Part shown: positions 16,283-23,501 of the stretch, piece by piece
Position numbering within the stretch: the first letter of the stretch is position 1
Layout of the letters: each line of letters opens with the position of its first letter
DNA from: JALNZF01 sp964447405
Lineage (GTDB): Bacteria > Nitrospirota > UBA9217
Direction of reading: 5' to 3'
Assembly: GCA_964447405.1 (NCBI GenBank)
Contig: CAYUSP010000002.1
Coordinates: 620,001 to 684,000, forward strand
Length of the DNA: 64,000 nucleotides
Made by a program: the position numbers and the translations under genes
The notes under the pieces: generated by a model
What the model saw: only the letters and a program-made list of their open reading frames with translations
Told to the model about the DNA's origin: nothing
The model's database searches: none

Positions 16283-16370
16283 CAATAACAAAAAAGCACG
16301 TAGCATGTAGCAAGGTTAGATTTCCTTGACCTTTGCTGCTTGATCCTCAAATTTCCCAATATACAAGGCC

Positions 16371-17075
16371 ATGGATTCTCTCATACAAGGATTCCTTACC
16401 GCGTTCAACCTGATCCTGCATTTCGATCCGGTCCTTTTCGGCATCATTTTTCTTTCTCTGAAGGTCTCCGGCCTGGCATTGCTTATCGCCACGATCGCGG
16501 GCATTCCCACGGGAGCAGCACTCGGACTCGCGAAATTTTCCGGCCGCGGTCTGGTTGTCAGCACCATGAATACCTTCATGGGCCTCCCTCCAGTCGTGGT
16601 CGGGCTCTTCGTGTATCTCGTATTATCGAGAAAGGGGCCTCTCGGTTTCATGGGGCTGCTGTACACACCCTCAGCCATGGTTATTGCCCAGACGATTCTG
16701 GCAATCCCCATCATTATTTCCCTGACCCGCTCGGCAATCGTGAGCGTCGATCCGCTTATAAGGCAGGCCTCGGTAACGCTTGGTGCATCGCCGCGCCAGG
16801 TCACGATCACAATTGTCAGGGAGGCCCGATATGGCATTCTCTCTGCCGTGATAGCGGCGTTCGGCAGGGTCATGGCAGAAGTGGGCGCCATCCTGATCGT
16901 GGGCGGAAATATCGCCGGGTATACACGGGTCATGACGACAACGATAGCGCTTGAAACGGACAAGGGCAATTTTGAACTGGCCCTTGCCCTTGGCATTATA
17001 TTATTGATGATTTCATTCCTGATCAATGCCGTTTTGCACCAAATCCAGAAAAGAGGCGCAATCCCTGCCAGATGA
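16371..17075 (+). CDS. tupB: Tungstate ABC transporter permease TupB
   Basis: A 234-residue inner-membrane permease with five to six helices and the binding-protein-dependent transport signature (the EAA loop) at ASVTLGASPRQVTITIVREA. It aligns with TupB: GIPTGAALGLAKFSGRGLV, MNTFMGLPPVVVGLFVYLVL and RVMAEVGAILIVGGNIAGYT. It forms the channel through which TupA-delivered tungstate enters. The stop codon overlaps the start of tupC by four bases (ATGA). A 88-base gap containing a GTAGCATGTAGCA repeat separates it from tupA. Confidence 0.9.
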   Translation: MDSLIQGFLTAFNLILHFDPVLFGIIFLSLKVSGLALLIATIAGIPTGAALGLAKFSGRGLVVSTMNTFMGLPPVVVGLFVYLVLSRKGPLGFMGLLYTPSAMVIAQTILAIPIIISLTRSAIVSVDPLIRQASVTLGASPRQVTITIVREARYGILSAVIAAFGRVMAEVGAILIVGGNIAGYTRVMTTTIALETDKGNFELALALGIILLMISFLINAVLHQIQKRGAIPAR

Positions 17076-17734
17076 AATTGACAGTATCCCATATTTCCAA
17101 ATTCTACGAGAGTAAGGAGATCCTGAGCGATTGTTCCTACACGTTTGAGCAAGGCGGGACCTATGTCCTGATGGGCCAGAATGGATGCGGTAAGTCCACA
17201 TTCCTGAGGATCTGCGCTCTGCTTGAAAGCCCTGATAGCGGTGAGTTGCTCTACAGCGATGGTAACAATCCGATCGCTTTGAACATGGGGCTCAGGCAGC
17301 GGATCACCCTGGTCCTGCCCGGTGTTGGTATCTTCAATACATCGGTGTTCAACAACGCAGCCTACGGTCTGAGCATTCGCGGACAGCACCGTGCGGATAT
17401 CGAGGTTAAGGTCATGCAGGTTCTACGCTTCGTCGGACTCGAACTGAAGCGGAACCAGCATGCTCGCACATTGTCAACCGGAGAGACTCAGCGGCTTGGC
17501 ATTGCCCGTGCCCTTGCAATCGACCCTGAGATCCTGCTCCTGGACGAGCCCACCGCATCTGTTGATGAGGAAAATACGCTGGCCATCGAGGCGATTATCA
17601 AGAACCTGCGGGAGAACTGTACTTCGACGGTGATCATGACGACTCATGACAGCGTGCAGGCCGAACGGCTGACGGATAAGATATTGCTGTTGAGGTCTGG
17701 GGTCGTGTGCGATCGTTCATCCGTTGGTGGATAG
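17072..17734 (+). CDS. tupC: Tungstate ABC transporter ATPase TupC
   Basis: A 220-residue ABC ATPase with Walker A GQNGCGKST, signature LSTGETQRLGIARAL (LSGGQ variant) and Walker B ILLLDEPTASVD, followed by the switch histidine in IMTTHDS. It powers TupAB. The unusual threonine in the signature is common in Tup-type ATPases. The start overlaps tupB by four bases, so translation is coupled. No terminator is evident; the isocitrate dehydrogenase promoter begins 110 bases downstream. Confidence 0.9.
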   Translation: MKLTVSHISKFYESKEILSDCSYTFEQGGTYVLMGQNGCGKSTFLRICALLESPDSGELLYSDGNNPIALNMGLRQRITLVLPGVGIFNTSVFNNAAYGLSIRGQHRADIEVKVMQVLRFVGLELKRNQHARTLSTGETQRLGIARALAIDPEILLLDEPTASVDEENTLAIEAIIKNLRENCTSTVIMTTHDSVQAERLTDKILLLRSGVVCDRSSVGG

Positions 17735-17843
17735 CAGTCTGCCCAGTGCTGCGGCTGCCTCCGTTTATATACGATTTCTCTGGTTGATTGCATTTAACAA
17801 TAGTTTTTCCGGATCGCATGAACGCTCCGGACCGTCTTCGCTG

Positions 17844-17872
17844 TTGACAATTCCACGCCTGCACATTACAAT
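17844..17872 (+). promoter_or_regulatory. Promoter of the isocitrate dehydrogenase gene
   Basis: -35 TTGACA (17844-17849), 17-nt spacer, -10 TACAAT (17867-17872). The start codon 17908 follows after a short leader containing AAGGAGA. Confidence 0.65.
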
Positions 17873-17907
17873 CCCCCCGGTTGCATACAAAAAACAAGGA
17901 GACTGAT

Positions 17908-19098
17908 ATGGCGATTCGTGTATCAAAACCGATCGTTGAGATGGACGGGGATGAAATGACCCGGATCATCTGGAAAATGATCAAGGATAAGATCCTGTTC
18001 CCTCATCTTTCGATGGACCTGAACTATTTCGACCTGGGCATCAAGCACCGCGACGAGACCGATGACAGGATTACTACGGAAGCGGCACAGGCCATTATCG
18101 AACACGGTGTCGGGGTGAAATGCGCAACGATCACACCCAACGCGGCGAGGGTGAAAGAGTACAATCTGAAGCAGGCGTGGAAAAGCCCGAACGCGACGAT
18201 CAGGACGATACTGGATGGCACTGTTTTCCGGAAACCCATCATCGTAAGGAACATCCCCCCGGCTGTACGAAGCTGGAAAAAACCCATCAGCATTGGCCGC
18301 CACGCATACGGCGATATTTACAAGTCTGCGGAATACCGCGTCCCCGGACCTGGAAAGGCCGAGCTTGTATTCACCTCTACCGCGGGCGAGCGCACCATTG
18401 TTGTGATTCATGACTTCAAGGGTCCCGGCGTTCTTATGGGAATGCACAACACGGAAAAGTCCATCAGAAGCTTTGCCCGTGCCTGCATCAACTACGGCCT
18501 CAGCGAGAAGACGGACATCTGGTTCGGCGCCAAGGATACGATCTCAACAACCTACCACGGATTCTTCAAGGAAATTTTCGAACAGGAGGCAACAGCTCGC
18601 AGGTCTGACCTGGACAAGCAGGGCATCACCTACCGATACATGCTCATTGACGATGCTGTGGCACAAATCATGAAGGCCGAAGGCGGCATGCTCTGGGCAT
18701 GCATGAACTATGATGGTGATGTCATGAGTGATATGGTGGCCTCAGGTTTCGGCAGCCTCGGTCTCATGACCTCGGTGCTGGTCTCACCGGAAGGGAAATA
18801 TCTATTTGAAGCAGCGCATGGCACGGTCATGCGCCACTATTATGAGCATCTCAAGGGCAATCGGACGTCGACGAATCCCGTTGCCTCCATTTTTGCATGG
18901 ACAGGGGCGATCAAGCGGCGGGGCGAGCTCGACGGGACCCCGGAGGTTGTACGCTTCGCTCGCAAACTCGAGGCTATGGTGATTACTGTTATTGAGGAGG
19001 GGTGCATGACCAAGGATCTCTCCGCCATAGCAGAACCGGCTGTGCAAACATACGCGTATACGGAGGAATTCCTGGACCGGGTGGCCTCCCGGCTTTGA
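17908..19098 (+). CDS. icd: NADP-dependent isocitrate dehydrogenase, eukaryote-like type
   Basis: A 396-residue enzyme that oxidises isocitrate to 2-oxoglutarate. It resembles the homodimeric eukaryotic IDH1/2 type rather than E. coli Icd: VEMDGDEMTRIIWKMIKDK, VGVKCATITPNAARVKEYNL, WKSPNATIRTILDGTVFRKP and GRHAYGDIYKSAEY all follow the IDH1 pattern. Substrate-binding serine and arginine are in SPNATIR, metal-binding aspartates around LIDDAVAQIMKAEGG, and the NADP-specificity region near the C-terminus (HGTVMRHYYEH, then RTSTNPVASIFAWT). ATG 17908 has an AAGGAGACTGAT site. Aconitase, the preceding pathway step, is 17 kb away on the other strand. Confidence 0.93.
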   Translation: MAIRVSKPIVEMDGDEMTRIIWKMIKDKILFPHLSMDLNYFDLGIKHRDETDDRITTEAAQAIIEHGVGVKCATITPNAARVKEYNLKQAWKSPNATIRTILDGTVFRKPIIVRNIPPAVRSWKKPISIGRHAYGDIYKSAEYRVPGPGKAELVFTSTAGERTIVVIHDFKGPGVLMGMHNTEKSIRSFARACINYGLSEKTDIWFGAKDTISTTYHGFFKEIFEQEATARRSDLDKQGITYRYMLIDDAVAQIMKAEGGMLWACMNYDGDVMSDMVASGFGSLGLMTSVLVSPEGKYLFEAAHGTVMRHYYEHLKGNRTSTNPVASIFAWTGAIKRRGELDGTPEVVRFARKLEAMVITVIEEGCMTKDLSAIAEPAVQTYAYTEEFLDRVASRL

Positions 19099-19180
19099 CT
19101 GCAGCAGCCGGGATAAAGTGTTTTTTGCAACAAACCGTCTCGATGCCGATCGACACAATTGTTCCGCGTGATATCCGTAG

Positions 19181-19210
19181 TTGACATTGTCTTTTTCGCC
19201 ATGCTAATAT
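19181..19210 (+). promoter_or_regulatory. Promoter of the chemosensory cluster, first gene
   Basis: -35 TTGACA (19181-19186), 18-nt spacer, -10 TAATAT (19205-19210); a GGGGG-containing ribosome-binding site follows before ATG 19236. Confidence 0.55.
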
Positions 19211-19235
19211 TGAAGCTGTTTGTACGGGGGTTTGG

Positions 19236-20507
19236 ATGGCAGGAGAAAAAATACTCGATATCGATGACAGTCCGACAGTCCAGCGGCTCATCGAGATGAT
19301 CCTGGCATCTCAGGGTTACGAGGTCATACTTGCATCCGACGGCGAGGAAGGGATTGCCAAGGCCCGGGCGGAAAATCCCGCGGTAATCCTCGTTGATTTC
19401 GTGATGCCAAAGATGAACGGCTTTCAGGTTTGCAAGATCCTGAAGGAGGATCCGGATTTTAAGGACACCCCCATTATTCTGGTTACCTCCAAGGGTGACA
19501 AGGTTGGCAGCAAGTTCGTTGATGTCCTTGGAATCACAGAATATTTTACAAAACCCTTCCAGCCTGACGAACTGCTTGCCAAGATCCGCGAAGTTATCGA
19601 TCGCCGAAAAAAAGAAGTACCGCAACCTGCTCCTGAGGTGGAAGCAGAACAGGAAATTATTCAGGGTGAGCTGCAGCCGGCAACAGATCTCGAAGCAACA
19701 GTCCGGTCCCTTGTTGAGCAGGCGCTAGCCGATTTTGTCAAAAACAAATTGCCTGACCTGATCCAACAGGAGATTGCCAAGGCACCGCACGGGAATGCAG
19801 GCATACAGGGAAACCTCGCGAGCGTCAGAATCGTGGAGGTTATGCAAATGCTCGGACTTCAGCAGCAGACCGGGAGGCTCGCAATAAACCGTCCTGGTGA
19901 CGCTGTAGACGTTTATTTCAAGGAGGGCAATGTTGTTTTTGCATCGGCCAGCCATGACGATAAACGTGCCATTCTTGAAGCATTTCTACGGAAGGCCTGT
20001 CGCATCGGCGAAGACAGCCTCCGGCATGTTATGAAAATAGTTGATATGACCTCCCAACCTCTGGATCGCATCCTTGCTCAGGAACGGCTGCTTGATCTCC
20101 AGGCCTTCTCCGACTGCCTGAGGCGTCATACCGAATCAACAGTGTACAAAATTATGTCATGGAAAGACGGAGAGTTCTTTTTTGAGAAAGGCACGCCGCC
20201 GATTTTTACCCCAGCGGTGCAGATCAAGGTCGACGATCTGCTGCTGGAGGGTGCCCGGCGCTCTGATGAATGGAGTTTGATCCAGCAGAAGATTACGGAT
20301 TTCCAAATAGTTTTTGAACCCATGATCGGGAATGCCGAGGAATTGACTACGCGGGGTATGAGCGAAGCCGACATGAAGGTTTTTTCGCTGATCAATGGCA
20401 GGCGCAGTATTCAGGATATAATTGATATGCTGTCCCTGGGAGAGTTCGACGTGGCAAAGAGCATGTTTATCCTGCTCTCGGTAAATCTAATCAGGAGAAA
20501 AAAATAA
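19236..20507 (+). CDS. Response regulator with C-terminal DUF4388 (PATAN) domain
   Basis: A 423-residue protein: CheY-like receiver (residues about 5-122) with phospho-acceptor D54 (LVDFVMPKMNG) and lysine in FTKPF; a short acidic linker; then a DUF4388/PATAN region beginning near GNLASVRIVEVMQMLGLQQQ (about 190-300) with GRLAINRPGDAVDVYFKEG; and a C-terminal helical tail (about 350-423, NGRRSIQDIIDMLSLGEFDV). PATAN receivers couple signalling to surface motility or pili in cyanobacteria and delta-type bacteria. The acidic pocket reads ILDIDDS rather than the usual ILVVDDS. It is the first gene of the chemosensory cluster, 123 bases before the CheY-like gene, with its own promoter. Confidence 0.85.
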   Translation: MAGEKILDIDDSPTVQRLIEMILASQGYEVILASDGEEGIAKARAENPAVILVDFVMPKMNGFQVCKILKEDPDFKDTPIILVTSKGDKVGSKFVDVLGITEYFTKPFQPDELLAKIREVIDRRKKEVPQPAPEVEAEQEIIQGELQPATDLEATVRSLVEQALADFVKNKLPDLIQQEIAKAPHGNAGIQGNLASVRIVEVMQMLGLQQQTGRLAINRPGDAVDVYFKEGNVVFASASHDDKRAILEAFLRKACRIGEDSLRHVMKIVDMTSQPLDRILAQERLLDLQAFSDCLRRHTESTVYKIMSWKDGEFFFEKGTPPIFTPAVQIKVDDLLLEGARRSDEWSLIQQKITDFQIVFEPMIGNAEELTTRGMSEADMKVFSLINGRRSIQDIIDMLSLGEFDVAKSMFILLSVNLIRRKK

Positions 20508-20563
20508 AGTTGTTTGAAACAGGCGGCAGCAACAGGTAACATCAGGCAAAATAAAACGAAAAC

Positions 20564-20592
20564 TTGACACTACCAAAGAAATATGTTAATTT
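20564..20592 (+). promoter_or_regulatory. Promoter of the CheY-like gene
   Basis: -35 TTGACA (20564-20569), 17-nt spacer, -10 TAATTT (20587-20592); AAAAGGAG precedes ATG 20631. It suggests the cheY-to-regulator part of the cluster can be transcribed separately. Confidence 0.6.
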
Positions 20593-20630
20593 TTCAACAT
20601 TCATAAGCACGAAGGGAAAAGGAGACGAAC

Positions 20631-20990
20631 ATGGCCAAAATACTTATTGCAGATGACAGTTTGGCGGAGCTCCAAATATTTCAGCAGGCGCTCCAGTCGA
20701 CAGGCCATACCATCGTAACGGTCATGGACGGAGAGGCTGCCGAAGAAAAGGTCCGAACCGAAAAGATCGACCTGATAGTCCTTGATGTCATCATGCCGAA
20801 AAAGAACGGATTTCAGGTCTGCAGAGACATTAAAAGCAACGATTTATACAAGAACATCCCGGTTATCATGGTCACCTCAAAGGATCAGGAAAGCGACAAA
20901 TTTTGGGGCATGAAGCAGGGCGCAGACGAATACTTAACCAAACCTTTCAAACCTGAAGACCTGCTTAAGGCGGTTAAGAAATACATCTGA
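20631..20990 (+). CDS. CheY-like single-domain response regulator
   Basis: A 119-residue receiver with all key residues: acidic pair in IADDS, phospho-acceptor D52 (LIVLDVIMPKKNGFQVC), threonine in MVTSKDQ and lysine in YLTKPFKPEDLL. It has no output domain. It resembles the PilG/PilH-type receivers of twitching chemosensory systems (motif MPKKNGFQVCRDI), so its target is likely a motility apparatus other than the flagellar motor, though this cannot be proved from sequence. It opens a tight run with CheW 15 bases downstream. Confidence 0.88.
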   Translation: MAKILIADDSLAELQIFQQALQSTGHTIVTVMDGEAAEEKVRTEKIDLIVLDVIMPKKNGFQVCRDIKSNDLYKNIPVIMVTSKDQESDKFWGMKQGADEYLTKPFKPEDLLKAVKKYI

Positions 20991-21005
20991 TCTCTGGAGG
21001 CCCTA

Positions 21006-21497
21006 TTGGCCGAGTATGATACAGACGTCACCGCCGATGTTACAGACGTACTGCCTGCGGAGGAAGTACGAATTTGTCTCTTTAGCATTGGCGATGATAT
21101 GTATGCAATACCAGTAAATCTGCTGACCGAGATTATCATTCCCCCAAAGATTTTCCCTGTCCCTACCACTCCATCCCATGTACTTGGCGTCATCAATTTG
21201 CGTGGTAACATTGTTCCTGTCGTTGATATCAGACCGGCACTGGACCTGCCGAAGCGGTTGGTGCCAGGCCAGATCGCCATTGTAAAACATGAAACAATTA
21301 CACTCGGAATCGTTGTAGACAATGTTTCAGAGGTTGTCGGCGTACCTGAGAGCAGTATTCAGTCGATCACTGCGGAATATGGGCAGCAGGCAGGCAGAAA
21401 CAGGGGTCGGTTTTTGCAGGGCATCATTCAAAGGGAATCGGGCGTGGTTGCGCTGCTCAGCGTCGAGCGGATTTTTAATGAGATCAAGTTGACGTGA
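21006..21497 (+). CDS. CheW-like coupling protein
   Basis: A 163-residue CheW-domain protein linking chemoreceptor to CheA. Core motifs are EVRICLFSIGDDMYAIPVNL, HVLGVINLRGNIVPVVDIRP and TLGIVVDNVSEVVGVPES. Translation starts at TTG 21006, supported by TGGAGG five bases upstream; no ATG is suitably placed. About 18 acidic residues precede the core. One of three CheW-type genes in the cluster; this copy, next to the MCP gene, is the likeliest main adaptor. Confidence 0.88.
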   Translation: MAEYDTDVTADVTDVLPAEEVRICLFSIGDDMYAIPVNLLTEIIIPPKIFPVPTTPSHVLGVINLRGNIVPVVDIRPALDLPKRLVPGQIAIVKHETITLGIVVDNVSEVVGVPESSIQSITAEYGQQAGRNRGRFLQGIIQRESGVVALLSVERIFNEIKLT

Positions 21498-21621
21498 TGC
21501 ACCGCATTTTCCAATAAATCCCGGAACACTTTCGAAATCCCTGCTCGGGCAGAAAATAGCAAATACCAGGTGCCGAAAACGGCAGTCAGCAATTCATTTC
21601 TTTCTTAAAAGGAGCAAGACT

Positions 21622-23496
21622 ATGTCAATGGGGAATCCCTTCTCGCGGATGAGCATCAGGACCAAAATCGCGCTCATGATCATTGCTATGTCCGTTGTTT
21701 TCGGATCCGGCATCCTCGGATTTGTCTATTATCAGATACACAATGCGCTGCGCAATGAAGCAACGAATAAGGCGCTGATCGTGGCGGACGGCCTCTCCGT
21801 GAAGGCAGTCGAGCCGGTGCAGGTTGAGGATTTGAATGCCCTCCAGTACATATTGGGTGAGGCAATCAGTCAGCCGGAAGTCGCATACAGCTTCATCCGT
21901 GACGGTCGAGGCAGGGTTCTGTCCTCCTCGTTCGAGGGCAACGTGGTGCCTGAGGTGCTGAGAAACATCAACATCCTGAAGCCGGGAGTACCGTTCGGTA
22001 CGGAGCCCGCTGTAGTCAGTCTCAAGGACAGCGTTATTGAAGTTGTCGATATTGCCTCGCCCATAGCAGGTGGAACACTTGGCGCTGTACACATCGGGCT
22101 GAACATCACCCTCATCAAGACAAACATCAGGAACCTGCTTTTATCCGTTATGGGCGTCGGCGTTGCAGCGCTTGTTTTAATCGTCATCATAACCCTTATC
22201 ATGACCGCTATTACGATCAATCCGGTGAAGGACTTGATGCTGGTGGCAGAAGCGCTCGGACGAGGCGATCTTTCAAGGAAGGCGAACGTCAAGACCGGTG
22301 ACGAGCTTGGCCAGTTGGGAGAAACGCTCAACGCCACGATTGATCGACTCCAGGGACTGATCCAAACCGAAGCTGACCAGGATAAAATGCAGCATCAGGT
22401 CATGGACTTGCTGTCCGTCGTGAGCACGGCCGCTGAAGGCGACCTCACGGTGAAAGCGGAAGTTACCGCGGACGCCCTAGGCTCCGTTGCCGACGCATTT
22501 AATCTGATGATCGCCGGCCTTATGACGCTCGTGACGCAGGCGAGCAACGTGGCCGCGCAGATACAGCGCTCGACCTCGGACATCCTTCAATCGGCCGAGC
22601 GCATGCGGCTGGGTGCAGAACAGCAGACCACCCAGATCCGAGAGGCCTCCACGGCGGTGAATACGATGTCGATGATCACGCAGCGTATGGCCGAGAACGC
22701 GGACGCTGCGACCCAGACCTCGGTCAAGGCAACACAGGCGGCGGTCAAGGGCGGAGCATCCGTGGCGGAGACGATCAAAGGCATGCAGCGCATCCGGGCG
22801 ACGGTGCAGTCGACAGGGAAGAAGATCAAAGGCTTGGGCGAGCGGTCGCTGGAAATTGGCGCCATCATCGAAGTGATCAGCGAAATCGCAACGCAAACGA
22901 ACTTGCTTGCGCTCAATGCCGCGATCGAAGCCGCGCGCGCCGGCGAGCAGGGAAAAGGTTTTGCCGTGGTCGCCGACGAAGTCCGCAAGCTCGCTGAGCG
23001 CGCCGCGCGTGCAACAAAAGACATTACCGGACTCATCAAAGGCATTCAGGTGGAAACGAGCGAAGCGGTGACGGTCATGGAAGAAGGAACGCGGGAAGTG
23101 GAAGAAGGTACCAAACTGGCGGACCAGGCCGGCGCTGCGCTCCGCGAGATTGAGCAGATCGTGAAACAGACCTCCAACCTCATGACCGATATCACCAAGG
23201 CGGCAGGCGATCAGGTGAGATCGACCGAAAGCGTTGTGCATACCATGGGCAGCATTTCGCACCTTACGCAGGAAACTGCGAACGGTGTGCAAGAAACAGT
23301 GACCACGATCAACAGCCTTGCGGCCCTTACCAAACGCCTGAACGCCGCCATCGGCAGATTCAAACTGGGCAAGGAGCAAATGGCTGCGCCTGCGGCGGGT
23401 ACAGAAGCCCTGCTTCCTGCGTTGGAGGGTTATTCCCCGGTGGCAGAGACCGTAACGACGAGCGATGAAGAAATAAAACTTGGATTCATTGAATAG
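21622..23496 (+). CDS. Methyl-accepting chemotaxis protein
   Basis: A 624-residue chemoreceptor. Transmembrane helix 1 spans about residues 17-37, a periplasmic sensor of about 130 residues follows, and helix 2 spans about 170-193 (VMGVGVAALVLIVIITLIMT). A HAMP domain (about 193-250) is followed by a second HAMP-like unit (VSTAAEGDLTVKAEVTADAL). The signalling hairpin tip is intact: EVISEIATQTNLLALNAAIE then AARAGEQGKGFAVVADEVRK. No pentapeptide tether for CheR is visible at the C-terminus (ends KLGFIE), which fits the absence of cheR/cheB. An AAAAGGAG site precedes ATG 21622. Confidence 0.92.
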   Translation: MSMGNPFSRMSIRTKIALMIIAMSVVFGSGILGFVYYQIHNALRNEATNKALIVADGLSVKAVEPVQVEDLNALQYILGEAISQPEVAYSFIRDGRGRVLSSSFEGNVVPEVLRNINILKPGVPFGTEPAVVSLKDSVIEVVDIASPIAGGTLGAVHIGLNITLIKTNIRNLLLSVMGVGVAALVLIVIITLIMTAITINPVKDLMLVAEALGRGDLSRKANVKTGDELGQLGETLNATIDRLQGLIQTEADQDKMQHQVMDLLSVVSTAAEGDLTVKAEVTADALGSVADAFNLMIAGLMTLVTQASNVAAQIQRSTSDILQSAERMRLGAEQQTTQIREASTAVNTMSMITQRMAENADAATQTSVKATQAAVKGGASVAETIKGMQRIRATVQSTGKKIKGLGERSLEIGAIIEVISEIATQTNLLALNAAIEAARAGEQGKGFAVVADEVRKLAERAARATKDITGLIKGIQVETSEAVTVMEEGTREVEEGTKLADQAGAALREIEQIVKQTSNLMTDITKAAGDQVRSTESVVHTMGSISHLTQETANGVQETVTTINSLAALTKRLNAAIGRFKLGKEQMAAPAAGTEALLPALEGYSPVAETVTTSDEEIKLGFIE

Positions 23497-23501
23497 ACCA
23501 T

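Noticed and set aside
22477..23379. Long minus-strand ORF opposite the MCP gene (300 codons)
   Set aside because: Shadow of the GC-rich repetitive coiled-coil coding strand; His/Arg-rich and without motifs.
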